This document shows, in pieces, positions 32,336 to 40,503 of a stretch of 64,000 bases of DNA. Origin of the DNA: Sagittula sp. P11. GTDB lineage: Bacteria > Pseudomonadota > Alphaproteobacteria > Rhodobacterales > Rhodobacteraceae. A model generated the notes under the pieces. That model was not told the origin of the DNA. It did no database searches and saw only the letters and a program-made list of their open reading frames with translations. Each line of letters opens with the position of its first letter. Position 1 is the stretch's first letter. The DNA is taken from contig NZ_CP021913.1 in the NCBI RefSeq assembly GCF_002814095.1, positions 434,001 to 498,000 on the forward strand, read 5' to 3'. The translations under genes and the position numbers were made by a program.

Positions 32336-33091
32336 ATGCCCGATTTTGCCATCTACCCGAGCCTGAAAGGCAAGTCCGTCCTCGTCACCGGCGGCGCCTC
32401 CGGCATCGGCGCCGAGATAGTGAAGGCCTTCGCCGCGCAGGGCGCGCGCGTGGGTTTCGTCGATTTCGACGAGAAGACCGCCGAGGCGCTGGTCGCCGAT
32501 ACCGAGGGCGAGCTGGCCTTCGAACCCTGCGACCTGCGCGACATCGACCAGCTCCGCGCGGCCTTTGCCCGGATCGCCGACCGCATCGGCGCGCCGACCG
32601 TGCTGGTCAACAACGCCGCCCGCGACGACCGCCACGGCTGGGAAGACGTGACGCCCGAGTACTGGGACGAACGCTTTGCCACCAACTTCCGGCACATGTT
32701 CTTTGCGATCCAGGCGGTGGTGCCGGGCATGATCGAGGCCGGCGGCGGTTCGATCATCAACATGGGGTCGAATTCGTGGTGGGAGAAATCCACCGGCATG
32801 CCCGCCTACACGGCCGCGAAGTCCGCCGTGCACGGGCTGACGCGGTCCTCGGCCAAGGAGTTCGGCAAGCACCGCATCCGGGTCAACGCCGTGGTGCCCG
32901 GCTGGGTCATGACGGAGCGCCAGAAGGAGCTCTGGGCCACGCCGGAAAAGCTGGACGAACACCTCAAGGGCCAGTGCCTGCCCGACCTGATCGAGCCGGT
33001 CTACCTCGCCCGGATGGTGCTGTTCCTCGCGTCTGACGATTCCGCCATGTGCACGGCCAGCAACTTCTTCGTCGAGGCCGGGTCCGTGTGA
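32336..33091 (+). CDS. SDR family oxidoreductase
   Basis: 251-residue SDR. Cofactor loop TGGASGIGAEIVKA, NNAARDDRHGW, catalytic Ser in NMGSNSWWEKS and Tyr/Lys in YTAAKSAVHGL. The ATG at 32336 is preferred over a GTG at 32330, since AAAGGAG ends 5 nt before the ATG. Last gene of the LysE-led operon, 64 nt after the DenD-like gene, and followed by terminator hairpins. The SNSWWEKS active-site region is characteristic of aldose/galactose dehydrogenase-like SDRs, so a sugar dehydrogenase providing the aldonate or lactone is plausible. Confidence 0.83.
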   Translation: MPDFAIYPSLKGKSVLVTGGASGIGAEIVKAFAAQGARVGFVDFDEKTAEALVADTEGELAFEPCDLRDIDQLRAAFARIADRIGAPTVLVNNAARDDRHGWEDVTPEYWDERFATNFRHMFFAIQAVVPGMIEAGGGSIINMGSNSWWEKSTGMPAYTAAKSAVHGLTRSSAKEFGKHRIRVNAVVPGWVMTERQKELWATPEKLDEHLKGQCLPDLIEPVYLARMVLFLASDDSAMCTASNFFVEAGSV

Positions 33092-33120
33092 GGCGCGGGG
33101 GAGGGGGCGCCGCCCCCCTC

Positions 33121-33136
33121 TTGGCCTGACGGCCAA
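33121..33136 (+). terminator. Hairpins after the LysE-xylX-kdgK operon
   Basis: TTGGCC-TGAC-GGCCAA, perfect 6-bp stem, preceded by a second GC stem (GGGGGCG...GCCCCC) at about 33102-33119. Located 30 nt past the operon's last stop and directly before repeat copy B. Confidence 0.5.
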
Positions 33137-33141
33137 TTCAC

Positions 33142-33171
33142 CCCCCGAGGTATTTTCCGCCAAGATGAAGG
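33142..33171 (+). repeat. Modular intergenic repeat, copy B
   Basis: CCCCCGAGGTATTTTCC then GCCAAGATGAAGG; one extra C compared with the copies at 15487 and 52499. Lies between the hairpins after the operon and the converging 2-hydroxyacid dehydrogenase relic. Confidence 0.65.
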
Positions 33172-33284
33172 TGGAGGTCGTGCTTTCGGGGGAGAGGGGT
33201 TGTGTCGGGCGGTTGACGGTTCGCGCCCCGCTGTCGCGGGCCTGGCCGGGCGGCGGCCATCTTGGGCACCGCCCGGCAGAGGGG

Positions 33285-34222
33285 TCAGTTGACCGGCGTG
33301 ACGAGGTCCTTGCCTTCGAGGAAGGCGGTGATGTTGGCCAGTTGCAGCTCGGCCATGGCGCGGCGCGTTTCCACCGTGCCGGAGCCCTGGTGCGGCTGCA
33401 GGTGCACGTTCTTCAGCTTGCGGAAGCGCGGGTCGATGTCGGGTTCGTTCAGGAAGACGTCGAGCGCCGCGCCGCGCAGCTGGCGCTTCTCGAGCGCATC
33501 GAGGAGCGCGCCCTCGTCCACCGTGGTGCCGCGCGAGATGTTGACCACCACGCCCTCGGACCCCAGCGCCTCGAGCGCCTCCGCCCCGACGAAGTTGCGG
33601 GTCTCCTCGCCGCCGACCAGCGCGATCACCAGCCAGTCCACCGCACCGGCCAGAGAGACCACGTCGGAGTGGAAGGTCCAGCCCGGTGTCTCCTTCTCGG
33701 AGCGGGCGAAGTAGTGGATGTCCATCTTGAAGGCCGCCAGACGGTCCGCGATCTCGCGCCCGATGCGGCCCAGGCCCACGATGCCCACGGTGCCACCCGA
33801 CATCTTGCGGTTCAGCGGCAGCGACTGCTGCGCCCATCCGCCCGAGATGGTCAGCGCGTGGCCGCGGACCATGTCGCGCGAGAAGGCCAGCATCATGCCC
33901 ACCGCCAGGTCTGCCACATCGTCGTTCAGCACGTCGGGCGTGTTCGTCACCGCGACGCTGCGGGCCGAGGCCGCGTCCACGTCGATGGCGTCGTAGCCCA
34001 CGCCGAAGTTCGCGATCAGGCCAAGGTTCGGCAGGGCGTCCATCGCCTCCGGACCGAAGGGGGTGTGGCCCTTGAAGGCCACCGCCCGCACTTCCGTCCG
34101 GAGCGTGGTGTCCATCCCGGCGATGTCCTCGGGGAGGACACGAAGGCGGCGGCATGGGCACCGGCGAGACGCCCGCGCTCTTCCTCGGTGAATGCGTTGC
34201 CGACGATCAGCAGATTGGTCAT
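33285..34222 (-). pseudogene. 2-hydroxyacid dehydrogenase, disrupted by a frameshift
   Basis: D-isomer-specific 2-hydroxyacid dehydrogenase split over two frames. The N-terminal part (MTNLLIVGNAFTEEERGRL..., from 34222) and the main part (MDTTLRTEVRAVAFKGHTPF to LEGKDLVTPVN, ending 33285) join around 34128-34138, at a GGGG run (34131-34134) inside a small hairpin GTCCTC-GGG-GAGGAC. Restoring one base gives an intact protein of about 312 residues, the family norm, with GIVGLGRIGREIAD and the catalytic Arg, Glu and His regions present. The downstream part is otherwise undamaged, so this is either a very recent mutation or a sequencing error in a homopolymer. It begins 1 nt after the stop of the aminotransferase gene and would reduce a 2-oxoacid such as glyoxylate or hydroxypyruvate. 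Confidence 0.8.
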
Positions 34223-34223
34223 G

Positions 34224-35411
34224 TTATTTTTCCTTTCTGGCCTCCAGCAGGCCGCGGATGCGGCGCAGGGCCTCTTCTATGTTCTCGGTCGAATTGGCGT
34301 AGGAGAAGCGCAGGTAGCCCTCTCCGTACGCGCCGAAGGAGGTGCCGGCGACCGTGGCCACGCCTCCTTCCTCAAGGAACAGCGTCTGCGCCTCCATGGC
34401 GGAAAGACCAGTCCCCTCGATATTGGGGAAGGCGTAGAACGCGCCCGCCGCGTCGGCGCAGCGCACCCCCGGCAGCGCGTTCAGCCCGTCGACGATCACC
34501 TTGCGGCGGGTGTCGAAGGCCTCGTTCATCGCGGCGACCTCGTCCTGCGGGCCTTCCAGCGCGGCGATGCCGGCGAACTGCGTTGCGGCGTTCACGCACG
34601 AGTGGTCGTTGACGCAGAGCCGGGTGACATGCTCCACCAGCTGTTCCGGCCAGACCGCGTAGCCCAGCCGCCAGCCGGTCATGGCGTAGCGCTTCGACCA
34701 GCCGTCGAGCACGATCAGCCGGTCGCGGATCTCCGGGTATTGCAGCAGCGAGACGTGCTGGCGCCCGCCGTAGAGCATCGTCGAGTAGATCTCGTCCGAC
34801 AGGATCGCGACGTGCGGGTGTTCTGCCAGACCGGCGACCAGCTTGTCGACCTCTTCCTTCGGCGTGACACCGCCGGTCGGGTTCGCGGGCGAGTTGATGA
34901 TGATCAGCCGGGTCGCGGGCGTGATCTGGGCCAGCACCTCCTCGGCGGAGAAGGCAAAGCCGTTCTCTTCCTTCAGGGCCATCGGCACGGCCTTGGCGCC
35001 GCTGTACCGGATGACCGACTCGTAGATCGGGAAGCCGGGGTTGGGATAGATGATCTCGGCCCCCGGTTCGCCGAACATCAGGACGGCGAAGAACATCGTG
35101 GGCTTGCCGCCCGGCACGACGACCACGTGATCGGGGTTCACCTCGACGCCGTGGCGCCTGTCCAGATCGGCGGCCACCGCCGAGCGGAGCTGCGGCAGGC
35201 CGTTGGCCGGGGTGTAGCCATGGGCGCCGTCGTGCAACGCCTTCACCGCCGCCTCGACGATGTGGTCGGGCGTGCGGAAATCGGGCTGGCCGATCCCGAG
35301 GTTGATGATGTCACGCCCCTGGGCGACCAGCGCACCTGCGCGTGCCAGCACCACGAAAGCCGATTCAGTTCCGAGCCGCGACATCCCCGCGGCAAGCGTC
35401 AGTTGCGCCAT
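34224..35411 (-). CDS. Class I/II PLP-dependent aminotransferase (aspartate aminotransferase-like)
   Basis: 395-residue fold-type I aminotransferase. Key segments are HGYTPANGLPQLRSAVAADL, NSPANPTGGV, DEIYSTMLYGG and LDGWSKRYAMTGWRLGYAV, in which the Lys of WSKRYAMTGWR is the PLP Schiff-base residue. The ATG at 35409-35411 (MAQLTLAAGMSRL) is taken as start; the longer frame continues through the operator. Preceded by GGGGGAGGACAC. An UxuR-type operator lies 42 nt upstream and the broken 2-hydroxyacid dehydrogenase follows 1 nt downstream, which suggests linked transamination and reduction of a 2-oxoacid, for example glyoxylate or hydroxypyruvate metabolism. Substrate is not determinable. Confidence 0.87.
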   Translation of the reverse strand: MAQLTLAAGMSRLGTESAFVVLARAGALVAQGRDIINLGIGQPDFRTPDHIVEAAVKALHDGAHGYTPANGLPQLRSAVAADLDRRHGVEVNPDHVVVVPGGKPTMFFAVLMFGEPGAEIIYPNPGFPIYESVIRYSGAKAVPMALKEENGFAFSAEEVLAQITPATRLIIINSPANPTGGVTPKEEVDKLVAGLAEHPHVAILSDEIYSTMLYGGRQHVSLLQYPEIRDRLIVLDGWSKRYAMTGWRLGYAVWPEQLVEHVTRLCVNDHSCVNAATQFAGIAALEGPQDEVAAMNEAFDTRRKVIVDGLNALPGVRCADAAGAFYAFPNIEGTGLSAMEAQTLFLEEGGVATVAGTSFGAYGEGYLRFSYANSTENIEEALRRIRGLLEARKEK

Positions 35412-35452
35412 GTGTCCTCCCCCGGCCATCGCCTCGCGACCGTTCGGAAATC

Positions 35453-35462
35453 TGGTATACCG
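35453..35462. promoter_or_regulatory. UxuR/ExuR-type operator, degenerate copy (site 6)
   Basis: TGGTATACCG: the central 8 bp GGTATACC are perfect, the outermost base differs from sites 1-5. Located 42 nt upstream of the aminotransferase start on the minus strand. Confidence 0.6.
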
Positions 35463-35744
35463 GTTTGCCGGGGTTTGAAAGCCTCTCCGCCCGGCGGCAC
35501 CCGGCCCGCAGCCGTGATGGATTTCATCACGGGCTAGCTGTAATTCCATCAGGCTTGCAAGAATCTATCACGACCCAGCCCGGCACGGCTTGCCGTGGCG
35601 TCCCCCAGTCGTTAGCGATAGCACAGCGCGGGTGACAGGTTGTCGCGGCGCTGCTAACGTCCCGATGTTCCGTTCCGCCATGGGAGGGCGAGGACGGTCA
35701 ACACGGCCCGCCAAGGGGCCGGACAACAGTTGGAGGAGACATCC
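35463..35744. other. Intergenic region between aminotransferase and sugar ABC transporter
   Basis: No gene. Contains a perfect inverted repeat CCGTGATG-GATTT-CATCACGG (35512-35532), which could be an operator or the end of a short transcript, and the long-range pair GTTAGC / GCTAAC around 35612 and 35653. The promoter of the ABC operon must lie here, but I could not find convincing -35/-10 boxes. GGAGGAGAC precedes the ABC binding-protein ATG. Confidence 0.5.
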
Positions 35745-36656
35745 ATGAAGAATATCCTGCTCACGGCCACCGCCGTTGTGGCACTTGCCGCACCGGCATT
35801 CGCCGAGCGTTACGTCATGATCACCCACACCCAGGGCACCGACCCGTTCTGGCCGGTCGTCGAGAAGGGTGGCAAGGACGCCGCCGCCGCCGTGGGCGCC
35901 GAACTGGAATACAACTACGACGCATCCGGCGACATGTCCGCGATGGCCAAGCTGATCGAGGCGGCCGCCGCGACCCAGCCCGACGGCATCATCGTCTCGC
36001 TGCCCGACGCCGATGCGCTTGGCGGCGCGATCAAGGGTGCGGTGGATTCCGGCATCCCGGTCATCACGATCAACTCCGGCCTCGAGGCGTCGAAGGAAGT
36101 GGGCGCGCTGATGCACATCGGCCAGCCGGAGAAGCTCGCGGGCCAGGCCGCAGGTGAGCGCGCCAAGGAAGAAGGCGTGACCAAGCCGCTCTGCCTCAAC
36201 CAGGAAGCCTACAACACCGCGCTCGCGGACCGTTGCCAGGGCTACTTCGACGCGATGGGCATGGACCTGAACATGATCGACGTGTCGAACGACGTGGCGC
36301 AGATCAAGACCCGCACCGCGGCCGCACTGCAGGCGGACGAGTCGATCGACGGCCTGCTGGCCACCGGCCCACACGTCTGCGAAGCCGCAGCCGCCGCGGT
36401 CGAGGAAGTGGGCGCCGACGTGCACCTCTCCTGCTTCGACCTCTCTCCGGGCGTGATGAACCTGATCGAGGCGGGCCAGGTCGCCTACACCATCGACCAG
36501 CAGCAGCGCCTGCAGGGCTACCTGCCGGTGATCTTCCTGCATCTCTACAACACCAACGCGGGCATGCTGCCGGGCTCCGACGTGCCCTCCGGTCCGGGCT
36601 TCGTCGATGCGTCGAACGCAGGCGACGTGGCAGACCAGGCCGGCGTGAACCGCTGA
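35745..36656 (+). CDS. Sugar ABC transporter substrate-binding protein (CUT2/RbsB type)
   Basis: 303-residue periplasmic binding protein with signal peptide MKNILLTATAVVALAAPAFA (residues 1-20) and a type I two-lobe fold of the RbsB/FrcB kind: THTQGTDPFWPVVEKGGKDAA at the start, DGIIVSLPDADALGGAIK, then GLLATGPHVCEAAAAAVEEV in the second lobe. It contains several Cys (CLNQEAY, RCQGYF, HVCEA, LSCFDL), unusual for such proteins but even in distribution. The ATG at 35745 follows GGAGGAGACATCC. First gene of a sugar importer operon, 121 nt before the permease, with an attenuator-like hairpin between. Ligand probably a monosaccharide or derivative; the fructose (FrcBCA) system is the nearest well-known type. 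Confidence 0.87.
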   Translation: MKNILLTATAVVALAAPAFAERYVMITHTQGTDPFWPVVEKGGKDAAAAVGAELEYNYDASGDMSAMAKLIEAAAATQPDGIIVSLPDADALGGAIKGAVDSGIPVITINSGLEASKEVGALMHIGQPEKLAGQAAGERAKEEGVTKPLCLNQEAYNTALADRCQGYFDAMGMDLNMIDVSNDVAQIKTRTAAALQADESIDGLLATGPHVCEAAAAAVEEVGADVHLSCFDLSPGVMNLIEAGQVAYTIDQQQRLQGYLPVIFLHLYNTNAGMLPGSDVPSGPGFVDASNAGDVADQAGVNR

Positions 36657-36688
36657 GGCACCGGCACTGTTTGTAAGGTGACAATGGG

Positions 36689-36720
36689 GGGACAGACGGA
36701 CAACCGCCTGTCCCTCTTCT
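36689..36720 (+). terminator. Attenuator-like hairpin between binding protein and permease genes
   Basis: GGGACAG / CTGTCCC stem with a 12-nt loop, followed by TCTTCTT. Partial termination here would favour the binding protein over the membrane parts, as at 10925-10958 in the TRAP operon. Confidence 0.5.
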
Positions 36721-36777
36721 TGCAAGAGACCTTGCCCGTCGGGAGGACGGGACCCAATCGACAAAAAGGGGGACAGG

Positions 36778-38712
36778 ATGTCTGATCGCAGCGAAGCGGA
36801 CAGGCTTGTGAGGGAATCCGGGCTTCAGAGACTGCTCCGGCGGCCCGAAGTCGGCGCGTTCAGCGTGATGCTGGTGATCGTCGTGGCACTCGCCATCGCC
36901 TCGGATTTCAAGGCCTTCAATCCGCTCGGCCTCAAGAACAACATCGCCATCGTCGCACAGTACGGCATCATCGCCACCGGCGCCGCCGCCCTGATGATCG
37001 CAGGCGAATTCGACCTTTCCATCGGCTCCATGATCGGCTTCACCGGGATGATCATGGCCATGGTGCTGAAATACGGCTTCCTGCCGCTGGGCATCCCGCC
37101 CGGCCTGCCCGTGGCCGCCTTCCTGATCGCGCTCACCGCGGCGCTCTTCCTCGGCTGGGTGATCGGCACGATCGTGGTCCGGTCGGGGCTGTCGTCCTTC
37201 ATCGTGACGCTGGCGTTCCTGTTCTTCCTGCGCGGGGCGACCGAGGCCTCCTACCGGCTGATCAACCAGTCGACGCAGATCTCCGGCCTGCAGGACTTCA
37301 AGGAAACCTCCTGGTTCGCCAACATCCTCGGCGGCGAGGTCTTCGGCTGGTTCTACGACGCGTGGTTCATGCTGGGCGGCAACCTCAACCGCCGCGGCGA
37401 ACAGTGGGTCACAGGCTTCGACGCGCGCTTCCTGTGGTGGCTGGTGATCGCAGGCGTGGCGTGGTTCGTCCTGTCGCGCACCCAGCTCGGCAACTGGATC
37501 TACGCCACCGGCGACGACAAGAACGCGGCCCGCGCCAACGGCGTTCCCACCAACAAGGTGAAGATCGGCCTGTTCATGTTCACCGCCTTCTGCGCCACCA
37601 TGTTCGCCGCCTGCCAGGTGTTCGACACCAACACCGCGGACGCCGCCAAGGGCAACCTGCTTGAGCTTTTCGCCATCGCCATCGCCGTTGTCGGCGGCAC
37701 GCTGATGACCGGCGGCTTCGGCTCCATCCTGGGCGTGGCCTTCGGGGCGATCACCGTGGGGCTCGTGGCAAACGCCGTGTTCTTCATCCCGTGGATCGAC
37801 GGGTCGTGGTTCCGCGTCTTCGTGGGCACCATCCTGCTGGCCGCGGTCTTCGCCAACGAACGCATCCGCAAGCGCATCACGGGGGGATATGATGACTGTC
37901 ACCGTCCAGACACCGACGACCCGGAACAGGGAGTGCGCGACATGACCGAACCCTATCTCCGCGTCGAGAACGTCATCAAGAAGTTCGGCCCCTTCACCGC
38001 GCTGAACGGCGTCAACCTCGAGGTCTACCCCGGCGAAGTGCACGCGCTTCTGGGCGACAACGGCGCCGGCAAGTCCACCCTCATCAAGACGCTGGCGGGG
38101 GTGCACGAACCGACCTCCGGCCAGCTCTATATCGAGGGCAAGCCGGTCAACTTCCGCTCGCCACGCGATGCGACGGCCGCTGGCATCGGCACGGTCTACC
38201 AGGACCTCGCGCTGAACCAGCTCATGTCGGTGACGCGCAACTTCTTCATGGGGCGCGAACTGAAGGGGCCGCTCGGCACGATGCGCATGTCCGAGATGGA
38301 CCAGATCGCCCATGACGAGATGGCCAAGATCGGCATCAACTTCTCCGATCCGACGCAGGCCGTGGGCACCATGTCCGGCGGCCAGCGCCAGACCCTCGCC
38401 ATCGCGCGCGCCATCTACTTCGGCGCCCGCGTGCTGATCCTGGACGAACCGACCTCGGCGCTGGGCCAGAAGCAGCAGATGGAAGTGCTGAAGACGATCA
38501 TGCGGGTGAAGAAGCGCGGCGACATCGCCATCATCTTCATCACCCACAACGAGATCCACTCCCAGCTCGTGGGCGACCGCTTCACCTTCCTCGCCCTCGG
38601 CGAAGTCATCGGCTCCGGCAGGAAGGGCGAGCTGACCCACGACGAGATCCGCCGCCTGATGGCCGGCGGGACAGAGATGAAGGACCTCGCGGGCGAACTC
38701 GCCGCGATCTGA
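36778..38712 (+). CDS. Sugar ABC transporter, permease and ATP-binding domains in one frame (CUT2/FrcCA-like)
   Basis: 644-codon frame. Residues 1 to about 367 are a CUT2 permease with 8-10 membrane helices (IAGEFDLSIGSMIGFTGMIM, ATGDDKNAARANGVPTNKVK, GGTLMTGGFGSILGVAFGAI). Residues 389-644 are a complete ATPase: Walker A LLGDNGAGKSTLI, signature MSGGQRQTLAIARA, Walker B VLILDEPTSALGQ. The 21-residue linker (YDDCHRPDTDDPEQGVRD) is hydrophilic. These two are normally separate genes (FrcC and FrcA type). The ATPase has its own ATG at 37942 preceded by GGGAG, and the linker begins at a G6 run (37881-37886). One more base there would end the permease at a TGA and restore two genes. So a real fusion, a frameshift, or separate internal initiation are all possible. 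Ends before a strong hairpin at 38735. Confidence 0.85.
   Translation: MSDRSEADRLVRESGLQRLLRRPEVGAFSVMLVIVVALAIASDFKAFNPLGLKNNIAIVAQYGIIATGAAALMIAGEFDLSIGSMIGFTGMIMAMVLKYGFLPLGIPPGLPVAAFLIALTAALFLGWVIGTIVVRSGLSSFIVTLAFLFFLRGATEASYRLINQSTQISGLQDFKETSWFANILGGEVFGWFYDAWFMLGGNLNRRGEQWVTGFDARFLWWLVIAGVAWFVLSRTQLGNWIYATGDDKNAARANGVPTNKVKIGLFMFTAFCATMFAACQVFDTNTADAAKGNLLELFAIAIAVVGGTLMTGGFGSILGVAFGAITVGLVANAVFFIPWIDGSWFRVFVGTILLAAVFANERIRKRITGGYDDCHRPDTDDPEQGVRDMTEPYLRVENVIKKFGPFTALNGVNLEVYPGEVHALLGDNGAGKSTLIKTLAGVHEPTSGQLYIEGKPVNFRSPRDATAAGIGTVYQDLALNQLMSVTRNFFMGRELKGPLGTMRMSEMDQIAHDEMAKIGINFSDPTQAVGTMSGGQRQTLAIARAIYFGARVLILDEPTSALGQKQQMEVLKTIMRVKKRGDIAIIFITHNEIHSQLVGDRFTFLALGEVIGSGRKGELTHDEIRRLMAGGTEMKDLAGELAAI
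37881..37944 (+). other. Permease-ATPase junction with G6 run and nested reading frames
   Basis: G6 (37881-37886) is followed by ATATGATGACTG. In the +1 frame the permease would stop at the TGA, and an 18-codon frame starting at ATGATG would end in a TGA that overlaps the ATPase ATG (37942-37944). This staggered arrangement looks like a formerly or actually coupled intercistronic junction. Confidence 0.6.
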
Positions 38713-38734
38713 CGTATCCCTTTTAGACAGGCGC

Positions 38735-38760
38735 AAGGGCGGGGCCACGGTCCCGCCCTT
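38735..38760 (+). terminator. Hairpin after the sugar ABC operon
   Basis: Perfect 9-bp stem AAGGGCGGG / CCCGCCCTT with an 8-nt loop, 22 nt past the ATPase stop. T-rich sequence (CGTGTTTGCTTTG) follows, so it is a good candidate terminator. Confidence 0.7.
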
Positions 38761-38851
38761 CGTGTTTGCTTTGCCCTTGCGCCTGTGGTCCGATGCTCCT
38801 GCGTGGAAGGCCCCCGCGTGCGAAACCCTCCCGGCCCCCTCACACAGGACG

Positions 38852-39517
38852 ATGCCCATGCTGGATCCGCTCGACGACAATCTCTGGGGCGTCGGCGGCC
38901 CGGACGTCGTGGCAGCGCTGGGGTTCAGCTATCCGACCCGGATGATCGTGGCCCGGCTGCCGGACGGCGGGCTGTGGGTGCATTCACCCATCCGCCTGAC
39001 CGACGACCTGCGCGCCGCACTGGCCGGCCTCGGTCCCGTGGCCCACATCCTTGCACCGAACGCCCTGCACGACACATGGCTGGCGGACTGGGCCACGGCC
39101 TTCCCCGGTGCTGCCGTGTGGACGGCCCCCGGCGTCGCCGGGCCCGACCGCGCGCAGGTGGTCGAAACCGCCCCCGAGGCCTGGCAAGGCGTCTTCGACA
39201 CGGTCCTGTTTCCCACCCGCCTCGCCCGGGAGCTGGTGCCCTTCCACCGCCCCTCGGGCACGATCCTCTTCACCGACCTCGTCCAGCACCTGTCGCCCCG
39301 GCGCTATCGCGGGTGGCGGTCGGTCGTGGCCCGCCTCGACGGCATGACTGCCCCCGCCCCCCGCGTGCCGCGAAAGTTCCGGCTGGCCACCGCCCCGCGC
39401 GAAGACGCCCGCGCAGCCCTGCGCGTGATGCTGGGCTGGCCGGTGACACGGATGACCATGGCACACGGGCCGGTCACACCGCAGCCCGACCTGGCGGCGC
39501 TCTTCGACTGGCTTTAG
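38852..39517 (+). CDS. DUF4336 domain-containing protein
   Basis: 221-residue protein of a family related in fold to metallo-beta-lactamases but lacking an obvious metal motif. Recognised from LDPLDDNLWGVGGPDVVAALGF, VHSPIRLTDDLRAALAGLG and LAPNALHDTWLADWATAFP; function is not established. Two ATGs, at 38852 and 38858, are close together; I use the first. Cytosolic, with no signal peptide or membrane segment. Its stop codon overlaps the end of the converging DUF4239 gene by 4 nt (TTAG, 39514-39517). Confidence 0.8.
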   Translation: MPMLDPLDDNLWGVGGPDVVAALGFSYPTRMIVARLPDGGLWVHSPIRLTDDLRAALAGLGPVAHILAPNALHDTWLADWATAFPGAAVWTAPGVAGPDRAQVVETAPEAWQGVFDTVLFPTRLARELVPFHRPSGTILFTDLVQHLSPRRYRGWRSVVARLDGMTAPAPRVPRKFRLATAPREDARAALRVMLGWPVTRMTMAHGPVTPQPDLAALFDWL

Positions 39518-40275
39518 GAGCCGCCGATCTCCGTCTTCAGCAATTGCTGGAAGGCCACCGGGCTCAGGGCGCCGGGCTGCTCGAACGGGTCCGAGAAGGC
39601 GTAGATCACGTACATCACCAGCCCGCTGAACGCGCCGTAGACACTCAGCAGCATCAGGTGCAGCCGCGTCGGCGAAAAGACGAAATACGGCACCGTCACC
39701 AGCACCAGCCCCGACAGCGCCGCGACCCAGAACAGCATGTTCACCTCGTGCAGCGCCGTGTTCTGGCGTGCCTGCCGCAGCTCCGCGATCAGCTGCGCCT
39801 TGTGGACCATGTGCGTCCGCAGGTCCTCCTCCCGCGCGGTGCGGGGTTCGAGGTCGAGGACGGCGAGGTAGATCTTCTCCCGCAGCTGCCAGCCCTCCGC
39901 GCTCAGCGCCCGGTCGGCGGCCAGCTCCTGCCATTCCTCCTCCACCACCAGATGGGTGTAGCGCGTCAGCGCGGGCTGGACCTGTGCCGCGACATCCTCG
40001 CCGTAGCGGGCCGCATCGTTCCAGATGTCGGCGATGGCGGTGGCTTCCTCCGTCAGGTTGCCCTGAAGCTGGGTGTAATCCACCAGCTCCTGCGCAAAGA
40101 CCAGCGCAAGGATCAGCCCGTGCAGCGCCGAGACGCGGATGATCACAGATCCCGCCAGCGTCTGCGTGTCGTCGGAGAAGCGCTGCCCCGCCAACAGCCG
40201 CACCGCGAAATAGACCGTCCAGGCGATCAGCACGGTGCCGCCCACGAACAGCACAGGATAAAGCATGTCGAGCAC
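39514..40275 (-). CDS. DUF4239 (bestrophin-like) membrane protein
   Basis: 253-residue membrane protein. Two hydrophobic helices lie near the N-terminus (YPVLFVGGTVLIAWTVYFAV; VIIRVSALHGLILALVFAQE) and two near the C-terminus (VAALSGLVLVTVPYFVF; LMLLSVYGAFSGLVMYVIYA), with a charged helical middle. This is the DUF4239 layout; some databases call it bestrophin-like, suggesting an anion channel, but function is unproven. The start is a GTG at 40273-40275 preceded by a purine-rich GAGAGGGGGGAAC; an ATG three codons later is the alternative. Monocistronic. Confidence 0.75.
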   Translation of the reverse strand: MLDMLYPVLFVGGTVLIAWTVYFAVRLLAGQRFSDDTQTLAGSVIIRVSALHGLILALVFAQELVDYTQLQGNLTEEATAIADIWNDAARYGEDVAAQVQPALTRYTHLVVEEEWQELAADRALSAEGWQLREKIYLAVLDLEPRTAREEDLRTHMVHKAQLIAELRQARQNTALHEVNMLFWVAALSGLVLVTVPYFVFSPTRLHLMLLSVYGAFSGLVMYVIYAFSDPFEQPGALSPVAFQQLLKTEIGGS

Positions 40276-40503
40276 CCGCGTTCCCCCCTCTCGGCCCCCG
40301 TCATGGATAATCCGGGCGGCGCCTCTCTGCCAAGCCGGCAGACCGCAGGCCCCGCGAAGAGCCCGCGCACCATGGCAAATAGCGCGCAGCCCCCACCCCG
40401 TCCCGGCGCCGCGCCGAAAACGGATGACTGACCTGCCCCGCGGATTGCGCTATTGATCCGGCAAGGCCCGGCCCCGCCGGGCGGCCAGAACGGGAATCGC
40501 ACC

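Noticed and set aside
33165-35537. A 790-codon plus-strand frame over the 2-hydroxyacid dehydrogenase and aminotransferase
   Set aside because: Antisense shadow; both minus-strand proteins have clear catalytic motifs.
36304-38880. An 858-codon minus-strand frame across the sugar ABC genes
   Set aside because: Antisense shadow of the permease/ATPase; no recognisable domain.
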